Shown here: positions 1 to 11,701 of the stretch, in pieces
Numbering within the stretch: the stretch's first letter is position 1
How the letters are laid out: each line of letters opens with the position of its first letter
NCBI RefSeq assembly: GCF_002105155.1
Contig: NW_019028981.1
Location: forward strand, 1,590,501 to 1,654,500
Source: Lobosporangium transversale
Lineage: Eukaryota; Mortierellomycota; Mortierellomycetes; Mortierellales; Mortierellaceae
Length of the DNA stretch: 64,000 nucleotides
Direction: 5' to 3'
Notes under the pieces: model-generated
What the model saw: only the letters and a program-made list of their open reading frames with translations
Database searches by the model: none
What the model was told of the DNA's origin: nothing
Translations under genes and position numbers: made by a program

Positions 1-282
1 TTTCCTTTCTACTGTCCTAACGGAGCAAAGCATTGCACTCTTTAGCAAGACAAGAGCCGATCGTGATGAAGCAGCGGTCTTGCAACTTTTTTTTTTTTTT
101 TTTTTTTTTTTTCCTTAAAAAAGAAAAACTATATTTACAAGTCAATCCTCTTGTTGATTTTGTACATCAAAGTGACGGGAAACTATTCGTTTCTAGACTC
201 GATGTACTTCCAAATCTTTAGATAGAAGGCATTACCATGTACGTCGTTAGTATTAGAATCTACTTGCATCCATGCCTTCACA
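1..282. other. Intergenic stretch with poly-T tract
   Basis: This lies downstream of the La-related gene on the minus strand. It holds a T run of about 25 nt near 88-112 and no convincing coding sequence. It probably includes the 3' UTR of the La-related gene. Confidence 0.5.
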
Positions 283-3200
283 CTAATGCTTGAACGAGCT
301 GATACCTGGTCTTTGCTTGCAACTATCTAGCAAAGGCTTTGCCATCCTCGAGCTCACCATTCTCAGCTGCGATTGCTCTGAACGATCGTCCTGGCATCCG
401 TTGCTCCTCGAGCCATAGCCATCAGCATCTCTTGGCTCCATTATGGAGCGTTTCGGCGACTTTTCCAACTTGTGGGGTGGGAAAGTATCGAGGAAACGTG
501 CGTTATCCTCATTAGTAAACAGTTGATCCTCAGTAGGCTCTAAAAGCTCTTTAGGCTCCTCATCGTGTCGTCGACGGTTTTTCGAAGGTTTATTCTTTGA
601 CCTTTTCTTCTTCGAACCCATCATTGAAAGGTTTAACTGATCGTCTGCTTTGAGTTTTGAATCTTTAGGAGGTGTAGAAATGTTGCTCGACTTGGGAGGC
701 AATTGACTCTGCCTTCCTTCTGGCTCAACCTGGTTCTTAAGTTGATTACGAGGCCCATGGGTACCATTGGGCGCATCATGATGCTCTAGCCTTCGATTCA
801 CATAGTGATCTGGGCGCTCATGCTGTTGAGAGTTTTGGGAACTACGGTTGCATGATTGTTGCCAAGAACGTCGGCGGTGATATCCATGATAATTAGGCCG
901 TCTGTTATACATAGGTGACCATTCCCCCGATCTATCACCAGGGGGCTTTGGGTCGTCTTTTACATCCGTGAAGTACGCCATATTGTGGACGTCTCCTCCA
1001 TGTGCATGAGTAACACAGGGATCAAACTCACCGTTTCTTCCTTGACACTGCCCAGGATCGTCGTGGGCCTGATTATGCTGCTGCATCTGTTGCTCAACAC
1101 TCCACTGAGCCACATTGGGGTCCTGAAGCGGTATAACAATGGCTGGAGTTGGCATCCATACTGGCACATCAGGGACTAATGCAAGAAGGGAGAAATGCAA
1201 AGATTTAGTTTTGACATTTAGACCAAGCTGGTGGTCGTTCTTCCTATCAATGGATAAAGACATATCGGAGCCCAGTAGCAAAAGACATACAATATGCAGG
1301 CCCCACCCCTGGCATCATCGCAAACTCATATGCTTGATGCGGAAAACAAGGTCCAGGAGGACGGGCATAATTTGCCATATAATGACTGGTGATTCCTTGG
1401 TCCCCATAATTACCCTGGTTTTGATTGTTGGGCCAAACTGTATGGGCATCGTGGGTGTCCACAGGGAACCTACGGTAAGGCGTACCCAATCCACAAGCCG
1501 AGGGGCCGGGGGAAGGAACTGTCGGTGGAGTCTCATTGAGTGAAAGAGGGGGACTTGGTATAACGTGACTATCAGGTGCCACTGTTGGCTTGCAATGCGT
1601 TCTATAACTGTATAATTTTATGTACTATTAGTAATCTGCTTACAAGTGCTAGGTGTGTTATACCATCAAAGGAAAAGGGAATCAGCTCATACTCTCCACC
1701 ACTGAGCAAAGTGTTTGACTTGAGTCTGGCAGCAATAGGCACATCGCGAAGACGTTTCCCTCTAGTGTAATTGAGCATAGCTAGCGCATCCGCTGCAGTT
1801 GAAAACTCAACGAACCACATGTTTCCAACGGTTTCTCTCCTGATAGACTTTGCAGGGCAATGGGCTTCAGCGAACAACGATGCGATTTCCTACAAAAAAA
1901 AAAAAAAAACATTGCTATCAGTGAATAAATAAATACTTTATATAAGAAGCGTTAAAACTTAAACGGCCAACATACCTCAGATTCCGTTTCTAATGGAAGG
2001 TCTCGTAATATGATTGTGGTCCTTGGCTTTTCAAAAGCGACAGGCTTGACCATGGTGCCCGAATCATCGACCACAACTGCATGAGATCGTCGCAGAGCAC
2101 TGACGACTTCCTGTATATCTCCTGTTATGGCCTTGACTTTCTTAAATCCCGCAATTATCGAAATGGGAACCCAGCGCTCGCTGTTCATCTTAGAAACTAT
2201 TGTTCCTCAAGGAAAGTAAATCTGAGTATGTATGTTATATGAATTACAAACACAAGGGATCATGATATTTTTACTTCCGTACCCAAATATGTGTCCGTCG
2301 CCAAGTTTCTAGGCGAAAAATACCACTCCAATTGTTCAAGTAAACGGTCGTGACTTGAAGCTATATAAAGATATTAATAGGTAAGTAATCGAAGGAATCT
2401 TTCTTTAATCAGGTAAAAGCAATATCTACCGAATTACCCTGGTCAGCGCACGGGCTGGTATCTACTGTTTGTGATGATATCTCTGGAGCTGGCTTTGGTG
2501 TATTTAATTCCAAGTCATACTGGCCTACATTTGGCATCCATTGAGGTGCCCACGGAGCGTTATGGGGATAGTTGCCCCAGGCTGCTACGAATGGATTTTG
2601 GTACAGAAAGCACTCTTCCATTGAGGTAGAGGGCTGCAACATAGCTGTTTGGCTGGACTGTAGTAAATGATAGCTGTTTGAAGGGCTCGAGAAGCTCAAG
2701 TGCCTATCTTGGTGGTGGTCAGAGGGGATCATCTCGTTTTTGCAGCTCTGGTCCATGTCATCGACAAGGATGCCAGTAGTGTGGTGGTAGACAAAGTTTT
2801 GTGCGCCGTAAGAGGGTGTAAACAAGTTCAATGAGTTTGGATCATATGTTAGCAACTCGTCATAAGGAAAAGGCGATATAGGGGGTTTGTAGTATGTAGG
2901 ATTGAAAATAACAGCGCTATCGTTCGAGCTTCTTCTTGGTGCCCGTGGTGGACGCGGAAAAGTTTGACTGGGAAAGTTGAGTGGCTGGCTGAAGTTGTTG
3001 CCTAATGAAGAGTGTAGAGGCTGGTTGTATTTTGTATTTGAAAATGAAGAAAGGCGCTTCTGTTGTTGATTTTGTGACCTGGTGCTTCTTCTGCCTTTGC
3101 TATAATTGATACCACTATTATAATTAAAGGATCTGGCATTGGTGTCGTTGATATCATTAAATCTGATGTGAGGGTTGCTGATGCGATCGTTTCGGCCATT

Positions 3201-3404
3201 GTCACTGGCTTGATTCCTGGAATTGTAAGCTAGATTTGTAGATTGCAAAGCCTCATTAAAAGGGGGCGAATGATCCCCTGTCGATTTACGTCGTGGATGT
3301 TGATACACCTGTTCAGACAATCCGGGTTGTAGATTCTCCACGCTAGTGTGGTTACGGAGATCCTTTACGGATCTGTATGCTAGGATACGATTGTCATTCA
3401 TCAT
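283..3404 (-). CDS. La-related RNA-binding protein, LARP4-type (La motif plus RRM)
   Basis: Six coding exons (3404-2438, 2360-2283, 2196-1976, 1889-1644, 1588-1291, 1175-283) give 900 aa with phases closing throughout. The La motif spans roughly residues 325-395. It is assembled across two introns: LEQLEWYFSPRNL, then YLVSKMNSERWVPISII, ending in SALRRSHAVVV. An RRM follows at about 405-478 (TTIILRDLPLE, then NMWFVEFSTAADA). This La-plus-RRM order, with an ILRDLP-type first strand, is what LARP4 proteins have. The N-terminal ~320 residues and the C-terminal ~300 are Asn/Ser/Arg- and Pro-rich and look disordered. The family binds mRNA poly(A) and 3' ends and supports mRNA stability and translation in the cytoplasm; that role is inferred here. 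The first ATG is taken as the start; exon 1 is long and low-complexity, so the true start could be downstream. Confidence 0.88.
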
Positions 3405-4790
3405 ATGTGCAATCGGCGATTGTTATATTGCAAAGCCCTAGTGTATTGTTTTTGTCCATATGTTGCAGAAGAATTTAGTATTGAGGGTAACGTTAGCTAA
3501 TCATCCTTTCGACTCCTCTATAAACCACGTTTTTTACTTTGCATAGAAATCCCTCGTATGAATTAACGTAGAAGTATAACCAGAATGGGGGTTATAGAAG
3601 TTTAATAAAAGCACTGGTTTCAGTAGAAAATATGTACAAGGATGGTTACGTGATTGTAATATACGTACAGAGGCAAAGAGGGTAAAGTCAAATGTAAAAT
3701 CGACTGCGCCTGCAGCTTGGTGTTTTGGCGTTGAGTTGGTGGAGTTGGGAAGTAGAGAGAAAGGCAGGACAAGCTCAAAGGTGATTTATATTAGCAAGGA
3801 TTTTCGCATGCTTCATAATGTACTAGCTTTACCCGCGCAATGTGTTACACTATTCACTACTATTTCTCGTGAGCTCTTCCTGGAACTAGAGCTTCTTTCT
3901 GTGGACAATTTTTTGTGGATATTTTCGTACAATCGCGCCACATCACATTAAAATAGATATATCTGTGTAGTCAGCACCTTCCTTCTGCGACCGAGGTGGA
4001 GATTGATTTAAGTTTACCTTTCCACGACCTGAAAGAGAAATATGTTCGCGACAGTTGAAGAGCAGAGGCGCTTTTTTTTTTTTTTTATTTTTGGTGGCAA
4101 AATATGGCCCACGAAAGTTTGGTCCAGGCTGAGAGTAAACTTGTTTTTTGTACGACTTTTGGCGCTTGGACCGACAGGAGAGAAGAATGAGAGCGATTTT
4201 GGTTCAATGTTTGTAGAACTTGAATTGAATGGGAAGAACAATGGAATTGGAGTTGAGATTAGGAAACCAGTGAAAAAAAGAAAAAAGTGGTTTCGTTTGG
4301 GTTGAATGGGTTCTGAAAGTGCATAATTAAATGTATGGTTTTACATTTACGCAAAACCCCTGAGTAAAATTATCCACAGATTAATGGACCCCCTTGGAGA
4401 CAAAGCCTCAATATTAATCAAGCTTGGGGATTTTGACTTCCGACACTTTGTTTTGCATGTGCTGACTTCATGATCCACGCGCTTTTTGGACAGGGACTGA
4501 TCCTCGTTTGGTAAATCGAGCACCACAACAGTAAGCAACAAATAAATTTTTTTTAAGCATTTGACATGTATTCTTCATATTTTAATATGCAGGCATTGTC
4601 AAATAGGATCAGATGTTTATTGTGAAGATAGAAAGCACAACCGATATCGAGATATTAGAGGGTGGATGAAAAAGACAGCATCCGAGCCAGAGGAAAAAAA
4701 GGTTTGTGTAGAGAGATTTGAATGCGGCAAGTCAAAAGGCAGTTTAGTGGCGCGGCCAAGGCGAAAGAAAATAGTAAATAATATTGATGC
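3405..4790. other. Intergenic: promoter side of La-related gene, 3' side of Rab5 gene
   Basis: No ORF here looks like a conserved protein. Short open frames at 3736-3951 and 4042-4305 run through T-rich sequence and lack recognisable motifs. The part next to 3404 should hold the La-related gene's promoter; the part next to 4791 should hold the Rab5 3' UTR. Confidence 0.5.
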
Positions 4791-5360
4791 TTAGCATGCA
4801 CATCCTGATTCTCTGTTGTCACGGTTAAGATCAACTCCTCTTGGATTGAGTCCTGCTCCACGAGGGCGTGGATTAGCAAGCATATCCAAAGGCATCTTCT
4901 TGGCTATATTTTTAAAGTTCGAAGTTAAAAGGTAAATAGACAATACCTGACACTCTATAAATATTTTTTATTTTTATTTCTATTGATTTTCCTTACCTAT
5001 GCTTGTGAATAACTCATTCACATTAGTCGCTGTTTTAGCAGAAGTTTCGAAGAACAAGAGACCAGCCTCATCAGCATATGCTTGGGCCTCCTACATGAAG
5101 AAAAATAAAGCAGCAGGTACGATTGATCTTCAGTATCAAGAAAATATACTGTGATGATTGAAGCTGTTCTTCGCCACACTGTGTCATCAGTCTATTACCT
5201 CTGTCTCAATAACGCGTCTTGCGCTCAAATCACTTTTGTTTCCTGCCAATGCAATCACAATGTTGGGGTCTGCCTGACGTTGAAGCTCTTTGACCCATGA
5301 CTTGGCTTTGTCCAATGACGACTATTTCATTACATTGGTGACTTAATATTAGTTTTCGCG

Positions 5361-5398
<38 letters not shown>

Positions 5399-6404
5399 AT
5401 ACATGTCCCTGATGTCCCTATATCAAATACGGTCCTTACGCTTTGAGTGATATCGTAGACAACGACTGCACAGTTTGCATTGCGGTAGTACATAGGTGCC
5501 AAACTCTATAAGCACAAAGACGTTAAAAGTAGAGCCGCTTAGTAAAAGTCCATCCCTGACTGATGCTGAAGTGAATATGTATTTTTCAAAAATCACGAAG
5601 GTACACGTGCCTTATAGCGCTCCTGTCCAGCGGTATCCCTTTTTTTACGATAAATATGTAGAGAGGAGAATTTTAATAATTAGCATTATCGCTCATAAAG
5701 AGGCATTAGATATTGATGTTTTCAGTCGTACCAGATCTCAAATTTGACTGTTGTGGCATCATCCAGGCAAATAGTCTGTGTCAAGAAGGCAGCTATTTTT
5801 TTTAAGAAAGTGATTGCAACAGTCAATATGTTGACTTCTCAAGAGTAGTTGTTCTAATCATATCCGCGGCTGCATTATTTTCGACTTTGTACGATCCTGT
5901 GATACATGTCTTCGCCATTGATGTAATATTACCTCCAATGGTGCTCTCTCTATAATCATCAAATTGATCCTTAACAAAGCGGAGGACAAGACTATGAAGA
6001 GTTCATCCATTCACAGGAGGGGGAAAAAAGAAAAAAGAAAAAAGAAAAAAAAGTTTTGAATCAGAATAATGATATTTTTGAGTAGTATTGATAATAACGT
6101 GAACGTATATCTCTAGATTACCTTGATTTTCCAACAGCAGACTCGCCTGAAATTACCAAAAAAAAAAAAAAAAAAAAAAAACCCCAGAGGAATCAGAGGA
6201 ATCAGAAGAATGTAATTTTTGTGTTAGTGAGTTTTACCTAGTGAGGCGGTTGACTGTGTACACTTAGACATCAGCAATTAAAAATATGATTAGCAGAAAT
6301 GCATCAGCTCATTAAGGACAATACACACCCAGCAAAACTAGCTTGAACTGGAAAAGTTTGCCGGATGGCGGCTCTTGCGTTGAGGTCTGACGAGAGTTGG
6401 ACAT
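4791..6404 (-). CDS. RAB5: Rab5-family small GTPase (Ypt5/Vps21 type)
   Basis: Nine exons (6404-6329, 6146-6122, 5991-5933, 5792-5732, 5638-5611, 5505-5440, 5321-5199, 5090-4997, 4903-4791) encode 214 aa, the usual Rab5 length. The P-loop GESAVGKS is at residues 26-33. Switch I reads [15 protein letters not shown], switch [20 protein letters not shown], and NKSD and ETSAK are the guanine-specificity motifs. The C-terminus CAC is a double-cysteine prenylation signal. [14 protein letters not shown] and the AAFLTQT effector region are typical of Rab5 rather than Rab7 or Rab11. Rab5 controls homotypic fusion of early endosomes and vacuolar sorting, and cycles between membrane and cytosol. Several exons are tiny (25, 28, 59 and 61 nt). 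The intron after the 28-nt exon has a GC donor, and the intron at 5439-5322 contains a 37-nt homopolymer. Confidence 0.95.
5361..5397. repeat. 37-nt homopolymer A tract inside a Rab5 intron
   Basis: An uninterrupted run of 37 A on the plus strand is poly-T in the sense of the Rab5 transcript. It lies in the intron between the exons ending at 5440 and starting at 5321. Length is likely to be polymorphic and error-prone in assembly. Confidence 0.95.
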
Positions 6405-7176
6405 GGCGCCGATTTTATTTTTGATAACGAATGTGTATAATTGTGAGTTGTATAAATGCAGTAAAGGTGGGTAAGAGTGGGTGTGTTAAGTTTGTTGGAG
6501 GAAGCGAGGAGCAAGATGACGAAGAGAGAAACACATGTGCGCATTGAAGAAAAAAAAAAAAAAAAGAAAAAAAGAAACGTGACTCGATCCGGACAACAGA
6601 TGAGTCTTTACAACAGACCTTTAAAAGGATTAGCTTGGTATTGGCAATCGATGAGGGTCATCCATCATTATTGGAAATGGTCTTATGCTTGTGAATCTAT
6701 TTCCTGTCGGCCTTATAACGAGGAAAACCCAAGGAAGCCGCTATGCGGGAGCTGAAAGGCTCGTAGCGATCATCAATCCCAAATACCGCTATATTGTTAT
6801 TTATATATAAACCTAAGGCTTAAGATATATCGACTAGAGTGTCGGGAAATGCTGGGTTATCTGGCCTTGTGGGGTTGGTGTCATTGGCACCGATGATGGT
6901 GCCGGCCGGAAGGGACAGCGTTAGGTCAACGTGGCGACAAGAGGACTGATGCTCATAATCGCTTCCATGGAGCGAGATTTTAACGCTATTGTTGCGTAAG
7001 GATATACAATGAGAGTTGCGCATTCAACTACTCTGCGAAGCTGGACTATCCTGGCTTCTTCATTTGATCGACGACATCTTCGAGTCAATCAAGCCAGACC
7101 TACACAAAACCGTAAATCTTTAACTTGTGCTCGTCAGTCATGACCATTACCGTATACCGATGAACGTGTCCTCTTA

Positions 7177-7215
<39 letters not shown>

Positions 7216-8012
7216 GATGTGCTCTCTTCCCATTCGAGTAAGTATTACTGACATACGATGGTGCGGCTCTTTAGACATGTATGTTTATGTTCGAATTATG
7301 GCCCGACTGTGCAGAGTTAATGATTATACTTCTTGACGCCGATGATACCATGCCTTTAAGTCTGTTGGCTTTGCATCAAAACTATCAGAGTCGATAATCT
7401 GCTTGGTGATAGTAAAAAAAGTCCTGCTCAATGTTAACTCCCGATGCTTGGTGTTGGGTTTTCGTTCCTGAACGTGTTACATTCTGGATAAGACTTTTGA
7501 CCTTCGATGTTTCATATTACATGTGTGTACAGAACCAGTATCGAACTGCATCGTGAGCTACAACCCAATTGAGTCCTCGCCTTCGGTCTAATGTTCTCAT
7601 ACTTTTAAAGTGCAGATTTCTCAATTATACACATGTATAGATATATATACATATAATGCAACAGGATTTTTTTTATTTAAAAAAATCCCATGTGGGTTTA
7701 AGTCAACGCACTGTGTCCTCTTGGATTCACTATCACATAAATCTGGCTTGACTAGTCGAAATGATATGACTATGAGTTCTTGCTCAGAAATAGTATCTGA
7801 GAGAAAGAGGAAATCAAAGCAGAGGGAGCTTTTCCTCAACCTTGAAGAACAAGAGTCTCAAAAGGCGTCCACCCCGATTATCCTTTGTGTTTAGGGAGCA
7901 TAGTTTGCCCTCTACAAATAATAATAATAATAAAGCAAAAAAGTAGAATGCAAGGAATTAAGAGTTCTTGTACTCTTTTTGTTTTACATTTATTAAGAAT
8001 AACAGATCTATT
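6405..8012. other. Intergenic, Rab5 promoter region and 32-nt poly-T
   Basis: The stretch holds the Rab5 upstream region, a 32-T run at 7183-7214 and an (ATA)n microsatellite around 7917-7933. Open frames at 6477-6755, 6820-7023 (minus) and 7610-7894 are short and unrecognised, with no splice signals joining them to anything larger. No gene is supported. Confidence 0.45.
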
Positions 8013-8513
8013 TTAATAGCCAGGAATGGGGCCAGAACTCCACACGACACGTCGAACGTCACTCACCGCAGGGTTGAAAAGCTCGAATATTTCGGCTTCA
8101 TCGTTCACATGTTGCAACAGCTCTTGGTCATGTTTATCTAGCAATGACTGCAGAAGCAGGCTGTCCTCCTTTACAAACAGAAACGCCCAGGTGATCAATC
8201 TACCCCAGAATCCATGATGTGCTAGTGACCGTGCCAGTCGTAAAAACTTATCCGATCCAAGATGTTCGAGTGACATCGTAAGATATGTTTGGGCTGTGAA
8301 TTGACGGTTAGCAAGGATACTGATCATGGTATTGAAGGCATGATCCTCATGATCTCCTCGAGCTAAAGGCTTTCTCTTATCAACTGTTTTCTCGCAAGCA
8401 GTGGCTGCCTTGACGAACTTTAGGTATTCTTTGGTGATACTTCCTTTGATAGTAGAGGTGGGTGTACTGCAAGGTGTCGTCTCGAAGCAGCCTGTACAAG
8501 ATTCGCATGACAT
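8013..8513 (-). CDS. Unrecognised 166-aa single-exon protein
   Basis: An uninterrupted 166-codon frame opens with ATG and the Cys-rich N-terminus MSCESCTGCFETTPC. It continues as an amphipathic, mostly helical protein (for example FNTMISILANRQFTAQTYL) with no transmembrane segment and no signal peptide. Composition is balanced rather than low-complexity, which favours a real gene over chance. I do not recognise the family. The N-terminal cysteines could bind a metal, but spacing alone does not show it. It ends about 3.2 kb from the next gene upstream on the same strand and is separated from the RRM gene by a long T-rich leader. Confidence 0.6.
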   Translation of the reverse strand: MSCESCTGCFETTPCSTPTSTIKGSITKEYLKFVKAATACEKTVDKRKPLARGDHEDHAFNTMISILANRQFTAQTYLTMSLEHLGSDKFLRLARSLAHHGFWGRLITWAFLFVKEDSLLLQSLLDKHDQELLQHVNDEAEIFELFNPAVSDVRRVVWSSGPIPGY

Positions 8514-9622
8514 TGCTCAGTGTTTTAAAGTAAGAAAGAATGAGAATAGTCGTCAGAGGCGAATGCTGATGCCATTGAAGCCTAAATGACCGACTTGGTC
8601 ATATATCACTGGAAGAACTTATAGGGCCCTTAATTATGTACAAAGCCACGAAAGGTCTTCCTAAATGAACCTGACCTGCACCACTCATCGTCTTGATCAT
8701 CTTCCATCATCCCCATCCTTCTCCTTATCCGTTGCTCTCAGCGCTGCAGATCAACTGAATCTCCTTCGTCAAACCCTTTTTCTCAATCTTCTTTTCTTTT
8801 ATTTCTTTCTTTCTTTCCTTCCTTCTTCTTCTTTTTCTCTTCTTTTTTTTCTTTTGTTTTTCTTTTTTTTATTTTATTTTATTTTGTTTTATTTTATTTT
8901 CTTTACCACCATCTATCATTACTCTCTGGATCTGCCGCAGATACATCTTCCTATTCTGCTGCCTTACTTTAACGTTTCCTTTCTCTTTATCAGTGTATGT
9001 TCTTGTTTTTCACTTTATTTTTTATTTTTATTTTTATATTTTATATTTTATATTTTATATTTTTTTCTTCTGTTCGGCGACTTTCCTATGAGTGTTATAA
9101 TGTTGCCCTACTCAGGTCCTTTCTTTCTTTTTCCTCCATAAGAATGCATTCAATGGTGGTTAAATAATCAAGGATGATGTTCCCATCTATTTTATTGGGT
9201 TTCTTTGTCGTCTTTCTCCTTGCATTATATGGACCGAATCTTTACACTTGTTTAGAGTCTTTCTTTCGCATGTTCAGATTCATTCGTTTTGCTTTTTTGT
9301 CCTTGTGTGTTGAGCCTCTTTTATTTACAAATATGACCAATCTTTTTTTGTGTATTTCCTTTTTTTTTTTTTATTGCTTTTTTTGATTTGACTTTTGATT
9401 TCGGCTTGCCTACTCGTCTGTCCTGCCTTGCTCTCCGGGTTCCTTAGTTTCTTTCCTGTTCGTTCCTTCGTGTCATCAGTCCTTTTTGACTGACAGTTAC
9501 AATCAAGAGGCCCCATTTTATTTCTTTGTCTCCAGGGGCATTCCTCACCGTTGTAAAGACTACTGCCATTTTTTTTTCTTTTTTTTTCTCATATTTTTCA
9601 CAATCCAATATCTATTACAACC
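8514..9622 (+). other. Pyrimidine-rich upstream region and probable 5' leader of the four-RRM gene
   Basis: Roughly 8770-9610 is strongly T/C-rich on the plus strand, with TTTTATTTTA-type runs. It directly precedes the ATG at 9623. A frame open at 8665-9141 is almost all Phe, Leu and Ser and is a by-product of composition. A long pyrimidine-rich leader is plausible for a gene encoding an RNA-binding protein, but no transcript evidence is available. Confidence 0.45.
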
Positions 9623-11308
9623 ATGAAGCGAAGCAACGATTATGCTCAGAGCCAAGATGCTTTCAAGAAGCCACGCGTCGCACAAGGCTACAGCACTAGC
9701 AGTAGCAACAGTTACTCCGGTATGGGTGGCTCAACTGCTGATATTTATGGGGCTAGCTATGGTGCTAATGCCATGGCAATGTATGGCCAAATGTCAGGCA
9801 GTGGTCAATACGGTGCTCAATATAGTGCTGACCCTTCCATGTCTTTGACAGGATCATATCCGCCATACCAGACTTCCGCTTTCGGAACACCCTATGCCAA
9901 CATACCTTTCCAAGTTCCATTCCCAACCGGTGCTGCGGCGGGCTCAGCAAACGGTCGTACTGTCTACATTGGCAATATCGCACCAGAGACACAAATCGAC
10001 GAGGTCCTAAGCTTTGTTCGCACTGGTCTTGTGGAAAGCGCGCGTCTGTTGCCAGAGAAGAATTGCGCCTTTATTTCATTTGTTGATGCAGCTGCAGCCT
10101 CTGCCTTCCACCTCGAGGCCAACACTCGTAAGATGACCCTCGCAGGACGCGAACTCCGAGTTGGCTGGGGTAAGCCTTCGCAAATTCCAGGTCCTGTGCT
10201 TCAGGCTATCCAGCAAGGCGCAACTAGAAATGTGTTCCTCGGTAATGTTGATGATTCCATTACCGAGCAAGGATTGCGTGCCGATTTCTCGCAATATGGA
10301 CCCATCGATACTATCAAAATTTTGAGAGAAAAGAACATTGCTTTTGTACACTTCACGAGCATTAGCAACGCAATGAAGGCTGTGGCGGCTTTGCCACACG
10401 ATGCTCGTTATTCTGGACGCCGAATCAACTATGGAAAGGACAGATGTGCCAAGAACGCTGTAGCAGGAATGCCTGGCGGAATGTCCGGGTCTTTTGGCTT
10501 TGGAGGGTCTAACTATTCACAGTTTGGGTCCTCAATGTCTATGGGATTCAATCCAAGCTTTGATCGTTTTTCAAGCGGTGGTCGCATGGGTACCTCTGGT
10601 CTGCAAATGGGTGCCTTGACAGCTGAGGGTAACAGAACTGTATACCTGGGTGGCATCAGCGAAGAGACAACCACTGAAGATCTTTGCAATGCAATCCGTG
10701 GTGGAATCTTGAGTAGCATCCGATACCTTCCTCAGAAGCACATTGCCTTTGTGACTTTTGTGGATCCCCAAGCAGCCACCAACTTTTTTAATGTGGCGTC
10801 ACTCGGAATTACCGTTCGATCCCGACCTCTCAAGGTTGGCTGGGGCCAAAATGCCCATGCCTTGCCACACCAAGTTATTGAAGCCGTACAAAGAGGTGCA
10901 ACTCGCAATGTGTACCTTGGTCAGCTTGATGATTCATTCACTGAGGAGAAACTTCGACAAGACTTTTCTGAATTTGGAGAAATTGAGCTGGTCAACATTC
11001 TGAAAGAGAAGAATTGTGGATTTGTCAACTTTACAACCATTTTGTCAGCAGTCCAGGCCGTTGAAGGCATTCGTCGTAACTCTGCATATGACAATATCAA
11101 AATTAACTATGGTAAGGATCGATGTGGTAATCCCCCTCGTCCACAACGCAACTTCAACAAAAACGCGAATGGAAACAGCCACGATTCAGAAAATGGAGAA
11201 AATGGTCAAAATGGTGCTGGATCTGATGATGTAACCAAGGTCGACGACAACGCCAATGACGCCAAAGCCTTTGACGAAGACGATGAGATGTTCCAAATGG
11301 GTGTATAA
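9623..11308 (+). CDS. Four-RRM RNA-binding protein, Nrd1/Mrn1-like
   Basis: A single exon of 561 aa. There are four RRMs: about 112-182 (RTVYIGNIAPET), 203-275 (RNVFLGNVDDSITE), 338-408 (RTVYLGGISEETT) and 425-500 (RNVYLGQLDDSFTE). They come as two alternating pairs, and the second RRM of each pair ends in IKINYGKDRC or RRINYGKDRC. The segment LRVGWGKPSQIPGPVLQAIQQGATRNV, repeated after RRM3 with QNAHALPHQVIEAVQRGATRNV, is the linker signature of fission yeast Nrd1 and budding yeast Mrn1. The N-terminus is Ser/Gly/Tyr-rich and the C-terminus Asn/Asp-rich, both probably disordered. Relatives bind mRNA and act in stress, cell-cycle and differentiation control. ATG context is good and the gene is convergent with the FHA/G-patch gene. 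Confidence 0.9.
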   Translation: MKRSNDYAQSQDAFKKPRVAQGYSTSSSNSYSGMGGSTADIYGASYGANAMAMYGQMSGSGQYGAQYSADPSMSLTGSYPPYQTSAFGTPYANIPFQVPFPTGAAAGSANGRTVYIGNIAPETQIDEVLSFVRTGLVESARLLPEKNCAFISFVDAAAASAFHLEANTRKMTLAGRELRVGWGKPSQIPGPVLQAIQQGATRNVFLGNVDDSITEQGLRADFSQYGPIDTIKILREKNIAFVHFTSISNAMKAVAALPHDARYSGRRINYGKDRCAKNAVAGMPGGMSGSFGFGGSNYSQFGSSMSMGFNPSFDRFSSGGRMGTSGLQMGALTAEGNRTVYLGGISEETTTEDLCNAIRGGILSSIRYLPQKHIAFVTFVDPQAATNFFNVASLGITVRSRPLKVGWGQNAHALPHQVIEAVQRGATRNVYLGQLDDSFTEEKLRQDFSEFGEIELVNILKEKNCGFVNFTTILSAVQAVEGIRRNSAYDNIKINYGKDRCGNPPRPQRNFNKNANGNSHDSENGENGQNGAGSDDVTKVDDNANDAKAFDEDDEMFQMGV

Positions 11309-11701
11309 TTGCGTACAGATTTGTCGAAATATCCACGAATTGCGAATAATAACTGAAGATTGTAGAAATACATATCATAATTGACCAAATTCATAAAATA
11401 TCATACTGTCAAAACGGCAGTCCCTTCAATTGACGCCTAGTTCTCAAACGCGTCTAGAAATAAAGTTCATTTCCTGCTTTTCAACCGTAGCTGTTTCATC
11501 TTTTTAAATGATTGTGGGCAAAGGGAAATTGCTCAATTTTTTTAAAAAAATATAGTGCGGCACCTCTGCGCGGGCGCATGCATAGGATGCAGCTGTTCTT
11601 TTCATTGCTCTCACCGCTGATGATCGCGAACAGATAGAGTAGGGAATTAAGGCACGCTCAAAACTCACTTTTTTTTTTTTTTACTTCATTATTCTTGTTT
11701 G
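11309..11701. other. Convergent intergenic spacer
   Basis: This spacer carries the 3' ends of the four-RRM gene (+) and the FHA/G-patch gene (-). AATAAA-like signals appear on the plus strand at about 11458 (AAATAAAG). No coding sequence was seen. Confidence 0.5.

Noticed and set aside
4042-4305. Open frame on the plus strand upstream of Rab5's 3' end
   Set aside because: It reads through a poly-T tract as polyphenylalanine and has no conserved features.
6147-6328. Possible extra Rab5 microexon at about 6240-6265
   Set aside because: Joining 6329 directly to 6146 gives the exact GESAVGKS P-loop; an added exon would disrupt it.
6820-7023. 67-codon minus-strand open frame with a Pro/Asp-rich end
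   Set aside because: It is preceded directly by an in-frame stop. I found no splice partner and no recognised motif.
8665-9141. 158-codon Phe/Leu-rich open frame
   Set aside because: It is produced by T-rich low-complexity leader sequence; no conserved motif and no plausible protein composition.
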